In this document: positions 24,415 to 34,976 of the stretch, one piece after another | How positions within the stretch are numbered: the stretch's first letter is position 1 | How the letters are laid out: each line of letters opens with the position of its first letter | Assembly (NCBI RefSeq): GCF_050937815.1 | Contig: NZ_JACDIJ010000004.1 | Span: 124,001 to 188,000 of the forward strand | Direction of reading: 5' to 3' | Origin: Treponema_C sp050937815 | GTDB taxonomy: Bacteria; Spirochaetota; Spirochaetia; Treponematales; Treponemataceae | Length of the DNA: 64,000 nt | Position numbers and translations under genes: made by a program | The notes under the pieces: model-generated | The model's input: the letters and a program-made list of their open reading frames with translations, nothing else | Databases searched by the model: none | Told to the model about the DNA's origin: nothing

Positions 24415-26505
24415 TTAATCGTCTCCGGACGCAATCGTAATAAACTCTTTTGCAGCGGCGATAACGTCGTCGGCAATTTTACCGCTTATCGGGTCGTAAT
24501 GGTCGAACGATGTTTCAAAACTGCCGGTACCGCTGGTCATCGAACGCAAATCAATGGCGTATTTTAACAATTCGGCTTGAGGCGCTTGGGCGCGTATTTC
24601 TTCAATACCGCCGCCCAGGGGGCTTTGCCCCAAGATGCGGCCGCGCTTTCCCGAAAGGTCCGACATAATGTCGCCCAAGTATTTGGATTCGACCCAGACG
24701 GTAATGTTCATAATCGGTTCAAGCAGGATGGGCCCCGCGGCGCGCATCGCATCGCGGAACGCGTTGCGGGCGGCGATTTTAAAGGCCATTTCCGACGAAT
24801 CTACCGGATGCTCTTTTCCGTCCAAAACGGTAATGCTTGCATCCACAACGGGGTAGCCGGCCAAAACGCCGTTTTCCATCGCTTCTTTAACGCCCTTTTC
24901 AACGCCGGGAATATAACCTTTGGAGATGGCGCCGCCGAATACGGCATTTGTAAACTTGTAGTTTTCGCCGCGCGGCAAAGCTTCCACCGAAAGAACGACG
25001 CGCGCATATTGGCCGTGGCCGCCGGACTGCTTTTTATGTGTGTATTCGGCTTGGGCTTTCCGCTGTACCGTTTCGCGGTAGGCTACGCGCGGAACGGCAG
25101 TATCGATATTGATTTTTGCCTGTGCTTTGATTTTATCGAGAATAATGTTGATATGGAGTTCGCCCATGCCGGAAACGACGTTTTGTTTGGTTTCCGCATT
25201 GTATTTATACGTCAGAGTACGGTCTTCTTCGGATATGCGCGAAAGCATTTCGCTCATTTTGTCTTCGTCGCGCTTTTCTTTTGCAGAAACGGCCATCGAA
25301 AAAACCGGTTCGGGATGGCGTAAGCGTACAAAGGGCAGCGTATTCGCATCCGATGCAAGGGTGTCGCTTGTACGCGTCAATGCAAGTTTAACGGCAATAC
25401 CGATATCGCCGGCACACAGGGATTTTACTTCTTCGAGCTTTTTACCCGTACAGCGGTAGATTTTGCCCACCTTTTCTTTTCTGCCTTCGGCTATATTGAA
25501 TACTTCCGTGTCGGCATTAAAGGTTCCCGTTATAACCTTTATATAGGATAAGCGCCCCGAAAACTGGTCGCTTGAAGTTTTTATAACCAAGGCGCTCATA
25601 TTGCCGTCCGGACAAATCTTTACCGCTGAAGTTTCACCTTCGGCCGCAAGGGCGGTTTCCAAAGCTTGAGCGGGATCGGGAACGATTTCGACGATAAAAT
25701 CCAATAATGCGCCGAATCCCGAATTTTGGACGGTACTTCCGGCAAAAGCGGGAACGACACGGTTATTTTGCAAAGCGATTTTTAACCCGCGTTCGATTTC
25801 TTCATTTGTCAATTCACCGTCGTCGATGAATTTTACCAAAAGGTCGTCGTCGCCTTCGGCAGCCGCACCCGCTAAAACGGCGCGCGCTTCTTCATAATCG
25901 TTTCGATATGCATCGGGAATATCCGAAACGCTTTCTTTTTGCCCGGCTGCGGGTACGGAATAGGCTTTGCCGTGCAATACGTCGATGACGCCCTTATAAG
26001 AGGCTCCCTTTCCCATAGGAATAGTAACGGGGCATACTTCGGCCTTAAACTTTTCGCGTATGTCTTTTAGAACCGCATCGATATCGGTTCTATCTTCTTC
26101 ACAGCGGTTAATAAAAACCATACGCGGCTTATTGCGCCGGTCAAGGTCGCGCCACAGTTTTATCGTTTCGATTTGTGCGCCGCTTCTTCCGTCAATCAGC
26201 ATGAGGGCGCTTTCGGTGGAACGGAAGGCGGAAATAACTTCGCCTGCAAAGTCCGAAGAACCGGGCGTATCCCAGATATTTATATTTACATCCTTCCATG
26301 TTATGTGCGCAAGAGAGGCATAAATAGAGATTTTACGTTCTATTTCTTCGGCCGAATTATCGCTGACCGTCTTTCCGGATTCGACGTTTTCGGGTTTTGC
26401 AAGAACGCCGCCTGCAAACAAAAGACGTTCAAAAAAAGTCGTTTTACCGGTTTGTCCGTGCCCGGCAACAGTGATATTTCTGATTTGATTTGTTTTGAAA
26501 TCCAT
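24415..26505 (-). CDS. Elongation factor G-like GTPase (EF-G2 type, altered GTPase motifs)
   Basis: The protein has 696 residues; the start at 26505 is supported by GGGAGGAG. All EF-G domains I-V are present, including VEKGVKEAMENGVLAGYPVVD and GGGIEEIRAQAPQAELLKYAIDLRSMTSGTGSF in IV-V. The GTPase motifs depart from canonical EF-G. G1 is GHGQTGKTTF. G3 is DTPGSSDF, so the catalytic His of DTPGH is Ser. G4 is FINRCEED where NKxD is expected. EF-G2/EF-G-like paralogues also replace that His. It is therefore probably an accessory translation or ribosome factor with slow or altered GTP hydrolysis, not the main translocase. It has no operon partner. Confidence 0.85.
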   Translation of the reverse strand: MDFKTNQIRNITVAGHGQTGKTTFFERLLFAGGVLAKPENVESGKTVSDNSAEEIERKISIYASLAHITWKDVNINIWDTPGSSDFAGEVISAFRSTESALMLIDGRSGAQIETIKLWRDLDRRNKPRMVFINRCEEDRTDIDAVLKDIREKFKAEVCPVTIPMGKGASYKGVIDVLHGKAYSVPAAGQKESVSDIPDAYRNDYEEARAVLAGAAAEGDDDLLVKFIDDGELTNEEIERGLKIALQNNRVVPAFAGSTVQNSGFGALLDFIVEIVPDPAQALETALAAEGETSAVKICPDGNMSALVIKTSSDQFSGRLSYIKVITGTFNADTEVFNIAEGRKEKVGKIYRCTGKKLEEVKSLCAGDIGIAVKLALTRTSDTLASDANTLPFVRLRHPEPVFSMAVSAKEKRDEDKMSEMLSRISEEDRTLTYKYNAETKQNVVSGMGELHINIILDKIKAQAKINIDTAVPRVAYRETVQRKAQAEYTHKKQSGGHGQYARVVLSVEALPRGENYKFTNAVFGGAISKGYIPGVEKGVKEAMENGVLAGYPVVDASITVLDGKEHPVDSSEMAFKIAARNAFRDAMRAAGPILLEPIMNITVWVESKYLGDIMSDLSGKRGRILGQSPLGGGIEEIRAQAPQAELLKYAIDLRSMTSGTGSFETSFDHYDPISGKIADDVIAAAKEFITIASGDD

Positions 26506-26662
26506 TAAAGGCTCCTCCCGGAACGGTAAAAAAAATTGCACAAGCAGCATGCGCTATCCGTTCGCGTATTCTTTTTTATCCCTATATGATAAAGCGTGGC
26601 AAAGGATATTGTCAAGCATAAAAAATATTTTTATCGATTTGCCGAATAGGAAAAATCAAAAC

Positions 26663-26691
26663 TGGACAAAGCCGTGAATAGCAAGTATGAT
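26663..26691 (+). promoter_or_regulatory. Sigma-70-type promoter for the alpha-2-macroglobulin/pbpC pair
   Basis: TGGACA (26663-26668), a 17-bp spacer and TATGAT (26686-26691) lie about 30 bp upstream of the GTG start. Confidence 0.55.
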
Positions 26692-26723
26692 AATTAAGCA
26701 GATGTATTGCAAGGGGGCATACC

Positions 26724-29700
26724 GTGAAAGATAAAACAAAATTCTCTTTTTCAAAGATTTTCGGGCGCTACGAACCGGCCGATTGGATGAAAAAAAGCGC
26801 ACGTATCATAAAAAAAAGTACAAAACCGATTTTAAAGATTTGTTTGGCGGCTGTAGGGCTTGTTGTATTGGGTTTCATTGCGCTTTGTGTAATCGCTTTT
26901 ATAGAATCGAAACGTCCCGTAAACGTAAAAATCGCATACGACGTACATCCTCCTGCAGTATCCGAAAATGTGCGTTCGCCCCTTGTTATCGATTTTTACG
27001 GTTCGGCGGCAAACCTTGAAGATGCCGAAAAAGACGTTACGGACGGTATCGAAATAAAGCCTGCCGTAAGAGGAAGCTGGATATGGCAGGACGAAGAAAC
27101 CCTTGTATTTACCCCTGAAGCTCCCTGGCCGCTCGGTACAAAGTATCACGTTTCGTTTTCAAAAAAATTGTTTCCCGGCCATGTAACGGTCAGTCCCATG
27201 TCGCTGAAATTTGCAACCGAAGATTTTAATGTGCATATTTCAAATGCGGCCTTTGTCGTCGATGATGTAAATCCGGATAAAAAATACATTGAATTTATAC
27301 TGCATTCCAATTTTCCGATGGATACTACAGAACTTGAAAAGAAAATAACTCTGGTACCGGATATGCAAAATCCTCAAAACGGAACCTTTGTCAAAAAAAA
27401 TTATCCTGTTACCCTCTCTTACAACGAAGATAAAACCGAAGCATATGCCGTAAGCGAAGCTTTAGGAATTCCTGCAAAGGATGTGGGAGTTTTTATAAAG
27501 GTTTCAAAGGGCATAAAATCATCCGTAGGCGGTTCGGCTCACAAAGAGGTGGAAGACTACGTTATCGTTCCGGGTACATCGACCTTTGTACAAATCGACG
27601 ATGCGGATGTATCCTTGGTAAAAAACGACAATCAGGAATACGAGCAAATTCTTGCCGTTTCTTCGACGGCAAAAATAAGCGGAAAAAATCTTTTAGACAT
27701 GACGGAAGTATACATTCTTCCGAAAGATAAACCGGCGGAACCGGGCAGAAAAGCCCGCGAAAACTTTAATTGGGAAGATGCGCCTGCCGACTTTATTACG
27801 GAAACCGTGCTTAAACATTCAAAACGTGTTTTTTTGGAACAGCTTCCGTCTGAAAACGAATACGAAAACCTGCAAAGCTACCGTATGGATGTGCCTCCGG
27901 AATCCTATGTATATGTTCATATAAAAGAAGGCACGAAATTTTACGGCGGCTATTATCTTTCGAAGCGATATGAAACGGTACGGCGCATAAAGCCCTATCC
28001 GAAAGAAGTTCATATTCTTTCGGAAGGAACACTGATTTCGATGAACGGCAGCCGCAAGATTCCCGTCCTTACGCGGGGAGTCGAAGAAGTCGATTATACG
28101 CTGTGGCGCATGAAACCCGATGAAATAAATCATATCGTTTCCATGTCAAACGGCGATATGAGAAATTTTGAATTCCGAAACAGTTGGATTTTTAATCAAA
28201 ATAATGTAAGCGAAATATATACGTCAAAACAATCGCTTCCTGCAAGCGATACCAAAAAAGTGCATTATGCGTATTTCGATTTTTCAAATTATTTGAATAC
28301 GATACCCGATAAAAATCTGCATTCCGGATTGTTTTTATTCCGTGTAGCCGGTGCCGGGAAAAACAACCGCATTTATGATGAGCGCCTTATCCTTGTGACC
28401 GATCAGGGGCTTATCGTAAAAGAAAACACACAGGGTAACCGGGATGTGTTCGTACAATCGATATCGACCGGATATCCCCTTGCAGGTTCGACAATCAAAC
28501 TTGTCGCTTTAAACGGCGATACGCTTTTTGCCGGCACAACCGATTCGGACGGACACATAAGCGTTCCGGCTTTTAAACACAAAGAAAAAACGCGCTCACC
28601 GCTCAGCTTTACCGCATCTTACGGAAACGATTTTGCCTTTATTCCCTACAATGCACGGGAAAGAAAACTGGACTATTCCGATTTCGACGTCGGCGGCTTA
28701 TACGGCATTGAGGATCCGGAAAAACTGCAAGCGTATTTATTCAGCGACCGCGGTATATACAGGCCCGGCGACGAAGTGAAAATCGGTGTGATTGTTAAAG
28801 CCGGAAATTGGAACAGAAAACTGGGAGGCCTTCCTTTTGCCTGTGTTGTAACGGATCCCAACGGAAACGAAATATACGACACCGAATTCCCCTTAAGCAA
28901 AGAAGCCTTCGACGAAATAAAATTTTCAACGCGCGATTATTCGCCCACAGGTATATACACGGTGTCGGTATATTTGAAAAAAACCGATTCGAACAATAAA
29001 GTAAAACGGCTTCACATCGCAAGCGAAACGGTAAAAGTGGAAGAATTTCTTCCGGATACGCTGAACATTACAGCCGCTTTTTCGCCGATTCCTTCACAAG
29101 GCTGGATACGGCCGGAGCAATTAAGCGCCGTTGTAAAACTTAAAAATCTTTTCGGTACGCCGGCGGCGGGTAACACCGTAAAGGCAGGCATTTATCTGAG
29201 TCCCGGTTATATAAAACCGGTAAAATACCGCGATTATGTTTTTTCGGACCCGTACAAAGCCGAAGAGTCTTTTGAGTTTTCTCTTGCCGACAAGATAACG
29301 GATGAAAAGGGCATTGCCGAATTCGCCATAGATACGGAAAAGTTTTCAAAAGCTTCTTACCGCCTCGTTTTTACCGCCGACGGTTTGGAAAAAGCAAGCG
29401 GCCGTTCGGTTAGTGCAGCATCGTCGGTATATATTTCGCCTTTGGAATACCTTATCGGTGCAAAGGCCGACGGTGATCTTTCCTACATAAAAAAAGATTC
29501 AAAGCGGCTTATAAAACTTATCGCACTGGGACCCGATTTTGCGCTTTGCACGGTAAACGATGTCGAACTTTCAATCAGGGAAAACAAATATGTTTCGGTA
29601 TTGGTAAAACAGCCGAACGGCGTATATAAATATCAATCGGTAAAAAAAGAATTTCCCGTAGAAACAAAGCGCATTTCAATTTCCGAAAACGGTTTTGAAT

Positions 29701-32426
29701 ATGAACTTCCCGTTTCGGCCGAAGGCGATTTTATTCTTTCTTTAAAAAATAAAGACGGTATCGAATTAAATTCGCTCGCTTTTTCCGTTATAGGAGAAAA
29801 AAACGTACAGCGCAGTCTTTCGAGAACCGCCGAATTGGAAGTAAAACTGCAAAAATCCGATTTACGTCCGGGCGAAAACGCACAATTGTTTATAAAAGCG
29901 CCCTACGAAGGAAGCGGTCTTATAGCCGTCGAACGCGATAAGGTATACACTTATAAATGGTTCCGCTCAAACGGACCTTCTTCGGTGCAAAACATCGACA
30001 TTCCCTACGATTTGGAAGGCAACGGCTATATAACGGTTATGTACACGCGTTCCTACGGTTCTTCGGAAATCTATATGAGTCCCTTTTGTTATGCCGCCGT
30101 TCCCTTTTCGGTCAATTTGGACAAGCGCGTAAATAACATAGCCCTTGAAGTTCCGCAAGAAGCAAAACCCGGACAGGATTATACGATAACGTATTCGTCG
30201 TCAAAACCCGGTAAAATCGTAATTATGGCGATTGACGAAGGCATTTTACAAGTTGCCCGCTATAAAACGCCGGCTCCCCTTCCCTTCTTTTTCAAAAAGC
30301 GGGCTTTGGAAGTTTCAACCGCCCAGCTTTTGGATTTAATTTTACCCGAATTCAACATTCTTAAAACATTGGCTGCCGCAGGAGGCGGGGCCGACTATAA
30401 AGAATCTTTGGCGCGCAGGTTAAATCCCTTTAAAAGGAAACAAAACGTTCCCGTCGCTTATTGGTCGGGCATTATCGACACCGATTCGTCAAAACGCTCG
30501 GTGGTATACCGCCTTCCGGATTATTTTAACGGAAAGCTTCGTGTAATGGCGGTCGCCGTTTCCGACGATTCGCTCGGCGTTGCCGAAAGCGCAACTGAGG
30601 TAAAAGACACCTATGTTATCGTTCCGACTTTGCCCGTTTTCGCTTCTCCGAAAGACCGCTTTACCGTTTCGGTTACCGTAACAAATAACGACAAAGGAAG
30701 CGGCGCAAACGCATCGATCAATTTAAGCGTAAAAACAAGCGGCGGAATCAAGCTGCTTTCCGAGTCGGTTCAAAAAATTACGGTACCGGAAGGAAAAGAT
30801 ACGACGATTGTATATGAAGTTGAGGCACAAGATAAACTCGGTAATGCGGATATGGTATTTACGGCTTCAAACGGTACAAAATCGTCAAAAATCGCTTCGT
30901 CTTTAAGTATACGGCCGTCTATGCCCTATCTAATACGGCTGACATCCGGTTCGGTGCGAAAAGGAGAAACTAAAAAAAAGGAAATCGACGTTAAGTATGC
31001 CTTATATGACGAATTTGCATCGCGCGAAATAAACCTTTCGTATCTTCCCGTCGGTATTGCAAAGGGTTTGCACTTTTTCCTCGAAAAATATCCCTACGGC
31101 TGTTCCGAACAAATTACCAGCGCCGCCTATCCCTATCTTTTTGCAAACCTCCTTAAAGAATCGGGGAAGGCACGCGAAGAAGCCGAAGAAGCGGTACGCA
31201 ATGTTATTTCGATTTTGCAGTCGCGCCAAAAAAGCGACGGCACCATAGGCTATTGGACTTATAAATCGCCCTCGTATCCCGAATTGGACGCCTATTACGC
31301 ATTATTTTTAACGGAAGCCCGCAATAAGGGATTTTATGTGCCTGCTGCCTTTATGGACCGCCTTTTAGCGGCGGTTGAAGGTCATGCGGCAAACGAAACA
31401 GTCGGAACCTATGCACGTGCATTTTGTATTTTTGTGCTTACAAAAAACGAAGCGGTAACAACTGCATATGTGGAAAAGCTCAAAAAAGAAATGGATAAAG
31501 ACGACAAAATGTCCGTTGCGTGTATGTATCTTGCCGCCGCGTACAAAATGCTGCATATGGATACGGAAGGCGAAAAGATTCTTGCACGGGTAAAGCGCGG
31601 CGCAAAACGCTCGGACAAGGTTTTCCGTTTTGAAGACGACCTGTATTTTCAAAGTGCGTATCTTTATTTGATTTCGACATACTATCCGAAACATTTAAAC
31701 CTTATTTCGGACGAATTGCTTTTGAATATCGAAAAAAACATTTCGGCTTCGCGCTATACTTCATTTTCTTCGGCCTTTGCCTTGCTGGCAATTCAAAGCT
31801 TTCTCGAAGCGGCTCCGACAGCTTCAACGGGAAAATTCGTATTAACCGAACAGTTTGCAAAAAACTCGTCTGCGGTTTTAAAGCCCGAAGGTGAAAGCGT
31901 TTTTTCTGCCCGATTCAGCGCGGATGCCGAAAAACTTATACTCGAAAACAACGAAAAGCGCGATTTGTTTTATCAAACCGTGCAGGCGGGCTTCCAAAAG
32001 CATATTCCCGAAAAAGCGCAAAAAGACGGTATTGAAGTATACAAGGAATTTTTAAGCGGCTCAAAGCCTGCTACCGATTTTACCTTAGGCGATGAAATTA
32101 CGGTAAAGCTGCGCCTGCGCTCAACGAGTAAAAACGATGTATATAATGTTGCCGTTACGGATATGCTGCCTTCGTGCTTTGAAGCCGACATCGAATCCAT
32201 ACGCAACAATAACAGCGAATGGAAACCCGACTATATCGATATACGCGAAGACCGTATCGTCTTTTTCGGTACCTTCACCGATAAAGCGCAAACTTTCAGC
32301 TATAAGGCGCGGGCAATTACAAACGGAAGCTTTGCCGTACCGCCCCTATACGCCGAAGCGATGTACGATCGCTCGATACAAGCTTTAACGCCGATGCCCG
32401 CAGTAAAAACCGAAAAAACAAAATAA
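26724..32426 (+). CDS. Bacterial alpha-2-macroglobulin with thioester motif
   Basis: The protein has 1900 residues and starts at a GTG with AAGGGGG upstream. A cytoplasmic basic tail is followed by one membrane segment (about residues 39-61, ICLAAVGLVVLGFIALCVIAF), so it is anchored in the inner membrane facing the periplasm. Macroglobulin-like domains follow (LYGIEDPEKLQAYLFSDRGIYRPGDEVKIGVIVKAG). The thioester CSEQ is at residues 1460-1463 inside KYPYGCSEQITSAAYPY, followed by the alpha/alpha toroid (QSRQKSDGTIGYWTYKSPSYPELDAYYALFLTEA). The family traps proteases by covalent thioester attack and pairs with PBP1C, as here, to guard or repair peptidoglycan after a breach. The thioester Cys is intact. 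Confidence 0.93.
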   Translation: MKDKTKFSFSKIFGRYEPADWMKKSARIIKKSTKPILKICLAAVGLVVLGFIALCVIAFIESKRPVNVKIAYDVHPPAVSENVRSPLVIDFYGSAANLEDAEKDVTDGIEIKPAVRGSWIWQDEETLVFTPEAPWPLGTKYHVSFSKKLFPGHVTVSPMSLKFATEDFNVHISNAAFVVDDVNPDKKYIEFILHSNFPMDTTELEKKITLVPDMQNPQNGTFVKKNYPVTLSYNEDKTEAYAVSEALGIPAKDVGVFIKVSKGIKSSVGGSAHKEVEDYVIVPGTSTFVQIDDADVSLVKNDNQEYEQILAVSSTAKISGKNLLDMTEVYILPKDKPAEPGRKARENFNWEDAPADFITETVLKHSKRVFLEQLPSENEYENLQSYRMDVPPESYVYVHIKEGTKFYGGYYLSKRYETVRRIKPYPKEVHILSEGTLISMNGSRKIPVLTRGVEEVDYTLWRMKPDEINHIVSMSNGDMRNFEFRNSWIFNQNNVSEIYTSKQSLPASDTKKVHYAYFDFSNYLNTIPDKNLHSGLFLFRVAGAGKNNRIYDERLILVTDQGLIVKENTQGNRDVFVQSISTGYPLAGSTIKLVALNGDTLFAGTTDSDGHISVPAFKHKEKTRSPLSFTASYGNDFAFIPYNARERKLDYSDFDVGGLYGIEDPEKLQAYLFSDRGIYRPGDEVKIGVIVKAGNWNRKLGGLPFACVVTDPNGNEIYDTEFPLSKEAFDEIKFSTRDYSPTGIYTVSVYLKKTDSNNKVKRLHIASETVKVEEFLPDTLNITAAFSPIPSQGWIRPEQLSAVVKLKNLFGTPAAGNTVKAGIYLSPGYIKPVKYRDYVFSDPYKAEESFEFSLADKITDEKGIAEFAIDTEKFSKASYRLVFTADGLEKASGRSVSAASSVYISPLEYLIGAKADGDLSYIKKDSKRLIKLIALGPDFALCTVNDVELSIRENKYVSVLVKQPNGVYKYQSVKKEFPVETKRISISENGFEYELPVSAEGDFILSLKNKDGIELNSLAFSVIGEKNVQRSLSRTAELEVKLQKSDLRPGENAQLFIKAPYEGSGLIAVERDKVYTYKWFRSNGPSSVQNIDIPYDLEGNGYITVMYTRSYGSSEIYMSPFCYAAVPFSVNLDKRVNNIALEVPQEAKPGQDYTITYSSSKPGKIVIMAIDEGILQVARYKTPAPLPFFFKKRALEVSTAQLLDLILPEFNILKTLAAAGGGADYKESLARRLNPFKRKQNVPVAYWSGIIDTDSSKRSVVYRLPDYFNGKLRVMAVAVSDDSLGVAESATEVKDTYVIVPTLPVFASPKDRFTVSVTVTNNDKGSGANASINLSVKTSGGIKLLSESVQKITVPEGKDTTIVYEVEAQDKLGNADMVFTASNGTKSSKIASSLSIRPSMPYLIRLTSGSVRKGETKKKEIDVKYALYDEFASREINLSYLPVGIAKGLHFFLEKYPYGCSEQITSAAYPYLFANLLKESGKAREEAEEAVRNVISILQSRQKSDGTIGYWTYKSPSYPELDAYYALFLTEARNKGFYVPAAFMDRLLAAVEGHAANETVGTYARAFCIFVLTKNEAVTTAYVEKLKKEMDKDDKMSVACMYLAAAYKMLHMDTEGEKILARVKRGAKRSDKVFRFEDDLYFQSAYLYLISTYYPKHLNLISDELLLNIEKNISASRYTSFSSAFALLAIQSFLEAAPTASTGKFVLTEQFAKNSSAVLKPEGESVFSARFSADAEKLILENNEKRDLFYQTVQAGFQKHIPEKAQKDGIEVYKEFLSGSKPATDFTLGDEITVKLRLRSTSKNDVYNVAVTDMLPSCFEADIESIRNNNSEWKPDYIDIREDRIVFFGTFTDKAQTFSYKARAITNGSFAVPPLYAEAMYDRSIQALTPMPAVKTEKTK

Positions 32427-32430
32427 TAAC

Positions 32431-32465
32431 AAGCGCGGATAAACTACAGTTTATCCGCGCTTTGT
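32431..32465 (+). terminator. Long perfect hairpin between the macroglobulin and pbpC genes
   Basis: AAGCGCGGATAAACT and its exact reverse complement flank only AC, a 15-bp stem in a 57-bp gap. A short T-run follows (GCTTTGTG), too weak for full termination. It may attenuate readthrough or stabilise the upstream mRNA 3' end, making pbpC less abundant than the macroglobulin. Confidence 0.6.
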
Positions 32466-32483
32466 GCCGCAAGTGCGCAGTGT

Positions 32484-34916
32484 ATGAAGCGTTTTTTCAA
32501 AAGAAAAAAAATCATTATTCCCGCCCTGCTTTTATGCATATGCGCCCTTATTGTGGTATCGGATTTTAAAATTGCGCGTTCGAAGGGAATTTTACACGGT
32601 ATCGACTTTTCCGGCGCATATACGGATAAAAAAGGTACCTTGCTCAAAGTATATCTTACAAACGACGAATGCTACCGCATTTACAAGCCCGTATCCGAAT
32701 ATCCGGGCGAGTTTTTGGAAGCCCTTCTTTTGCAAGAAGACAAGCGTTTTTTTGTTCACCGCGGTGTAAATCCGGTTTCGCTTATACGAGCCGGCTGGGA
32801 AACCTATGTAAAACGTTCTCGGCGCATAGGGGCTTCGACTATTACCATGCAAACGGCAAAATTAAAATATAAGCTGTATACAAAAAATATCGGAGGAAAA
32901 CTGAAACAGATTTATTTGGCGCTGCGGCTCGAATTTTTATTTTCAAAGCAGGAAATATTGGATGCTTATGTAAATCTTGCCCCCTGCGGAAAAAACATCG
33001 AAGGCTTTGAAGCCGCTTCCCGTTATTTTTTTGCCCTGCCTATAGAAAAAACAGATTTTTCGCAGCAGCTTATGTTGTGCGTACTTCCGCAGGATCCCGT
33101 GCGCCGCTGCCCGCGAGCCGATACCGTTCCGCAGGATCTTATGAACGCCCGACAACGTTTATTTGAAACCTGGCTTAAAAGCCGTCCCGAATACGAAGAA
33201 AAGCGCGCCTTTATACAAGCCGTCCCTCGATTACACTGCAGCTTTCCGGAAAGGGCTTTACATTTTACGCGTATGATCGAATCGAATACAAGCCGCCCGT
33301 CACGCGCAGCATATGCGGCACATACGGACATTTCCGGAAGCGGCCGTTTTCCGAAAGGAATTGTTCATACATCTTTGGATTTAAAATTGCAAACAATTAC
33401 GGAAAACGCACTCGACTTATACGTAAAGCAAAGGCACAGTATAGGCATCAACAATGCGGCCGCCCTTTTAATCGATTGGGAAACAATGGAAACCCTTGCC
33501 GCAGTAGGTTCGGCCGGTTTTTACAACGATAGGATTCTCGGTCAAATAGATGCGAATATTTCCAAACGCTCGCCCGGTTCCGTATTAAAACCTTTTATTT
33601 ATGCACTTGCTTTGGATCAGGGGCTTATTCATTACGGCACAATGCTTAAAGATACCCCTTCGGCTTTCAGCGAATACACACCCGATAATTACGGGAACAC
33701 CTTTAAAGGGCCGATAAAAGCGTGGCAAGCTTTAACGCAAAGCCGCAATGTTCCCGCAGTGGAATTGGCGCGGAATATACATAATCCGGACTTATATGAT
33801 TTTTTATCCTATGCGGGCATTTCAGGATTAAAGCATAAAGACAGCTACGGGCTTTCCATTGTATTGGGAAGCGCCGACCTGAGTCCCTTCGAACTGGTAA
33901 ATCTGTATGCCGCTTTAAAAAACGGCGGCGTTCAATACCACGTAAAAACAAGGGCGCAAACCCCGTATCGTCAAAACGGAGAAAAAACAAAGCCGACAGC
34001 CGGCGGCTCTGACGGCACAGGAAAACGTTTGTTTTCAAAGGAAGCCGCCTTTATCGTATGCAAAATGCTCGAACAAAACCCGCCGCCGGAAAACGTACGC
34101 TCTTCCGATTCCGTTCATATAAGCGCGGGATATAAAACCGGAACGTCAATCGGCTTTAGGGACTGCTGGACAATCGGTTTTTTCGGACAATACATTCTGT
34201 GTGTGTGGATAGGTAATTTCGACGGAACCGGCAACAATTCTTTTTTGGGCAGAACTGCCGCCGCACCGCTTTTTTTCAATATTGCCGACCGAATAAGTGC
34301 TGCCGGCTTGTGCCGAAATATTTCCGACATACCGCCTGAAGGCGTAAAAAAAATCAAAGTATGTTCGGTTTCCGGCGGTATTCCAAACGGCGACTGCGAG
34401 GAAACCGAAGAAGCGTGGTTTATTCCGGGCGTTTCGCCGATTACAAAATGCCGTATCCACCGAAAAATTACAATTGATACGAGAACCGGTTTCCGCACGG
34501 ATGAACGGGATAAAAGTTATTGCAAAACGGTTGTGCGCGAATTCTGGCCGAGCGACTTAATGAAGCTTTTCGCCCAAGCAGGGCTGCCGCGCCTTGTACC
34601 GCCCGATTATCCGAACGAAGATAAAAAAATAAATGGCGCGGGCGCAGGCTTTCCGCCCAAAATAGTTTCACCTTTAAAAAACACATTGTACGTATTTCGC
34701 ACAAGTACACCGGAAAAAAACAAAATTATACTCAGTGCGGTAACCGACGCCGACACATCCGAAATATTTTGGTTCGCAGGCAGTTCTTTTATAACACGCT
34801 GCGCCCCCTCGGAAACATACGAATGGCAACCTTTTTCCGGTACCTACGAACTTACCGTTACGGATAATAAGGGCAGAAGCGATTCAAGAACCGTAAAAAT
34901 AGAAATTACCGAATAG
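32484..34916 (+). CDS. pbpC: Penicillin-binding protein 1C (transglycosylase/transpeptidase)
   Basis: The protein has 810 residues. A membrane anchor lies at about 11-27. The glycosyltransferase (GT51) domain shows LLLQEDKRFFVHRGVNP, RRIGASTITMQTAKL and KQEILDAYVNLAPCGKNIEG. The transpeptidase domain has SVLK with Ser366 as the acylated residue, SRN (LTQSRNVPAVELA) and KTGTS (YKTGTSIGFRDCW). The C-terminal BiPBP_C-type Ig-like domain is present (LSAVTDADTSEIFWFAGSS). All catalytic motifs are intact. Its place directly after alpha-2-macroglobulin is a conserved pairing (pbpC-yfhM). No good ribosome site is visible, so it may depend on coupling or be weakly translated. Confidence 0.94.
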   Translation: MKRFFKRKKIIIPALLLCICALIVVSDFKIARSKGILHGIDFSGAYTDKKGTLLKVYLTNDECYRIYKPVSEYPGEFLEALLLQEDKRFFVHRGVNPVSLIRAGWETYVKRSRRIGASTITMQTAKLKYKLYTKNIGGKLKQIYLALRLEFLFSKQEILDAYVNLAPCGKNIEGFEAASRYFFALPIEKTDFSQQLMLCVLPQDPVRRCPRADTVPQDLMNARQRLFETWLKSRPEYEEKRAFIQAVPRLHCSFPERALHFTRMIESNTSRPSRAAYAAHTDISGSGRFPKGIVHTSLDLKLQTITENALDLYVKQRHSIGINNAAALLIDWETMETLAAVGSAGFYNDRILGQIDANISKRSPGSVLKPFIYALALDQGLIHYGTMLKDTPSAFSEYTPDNYGNTFKGPIKAWQALTQSRNVPAVELARNIHNPDLYDFLSYAGISGLKHKDSYGLSIVLGSADLSPFELVNLYAALKNGGVQYHVKTRAQTPYRQNGEKTKPTAGGSDGTGKRLFSKEAAFIVCKMLEQNPPPENVRSSDSVHISAGYKTGTSIGFRDCWTIGFFGQYILCVWIGNFDGTGNNSFLGRTAAAPLFFNIADRISAAGLCRNISDIPPEGVKKIKVCSVSGGIPNGDCEETEEAWFIPGVSPITKCRIHRKITIDTRTGFRTDERDKSYCKTVVREFWPSDLMKLFAQAGLPRLVPPDYPNEDKKINGAGAGFPPKIVSPLKNTLYVFRTSTPEKNKIILSAVTDADTSEIFWFAGSSFITRCAPSETYEWQPFSGTYELTVTDNKGRSDSRTVKIEITE

Positions 34917-34976
34917 GCTTTACCGCTTTGAAGAATCGGAAAAGATACCGGCCGCAATAAAAAAATAAAAAAACTG

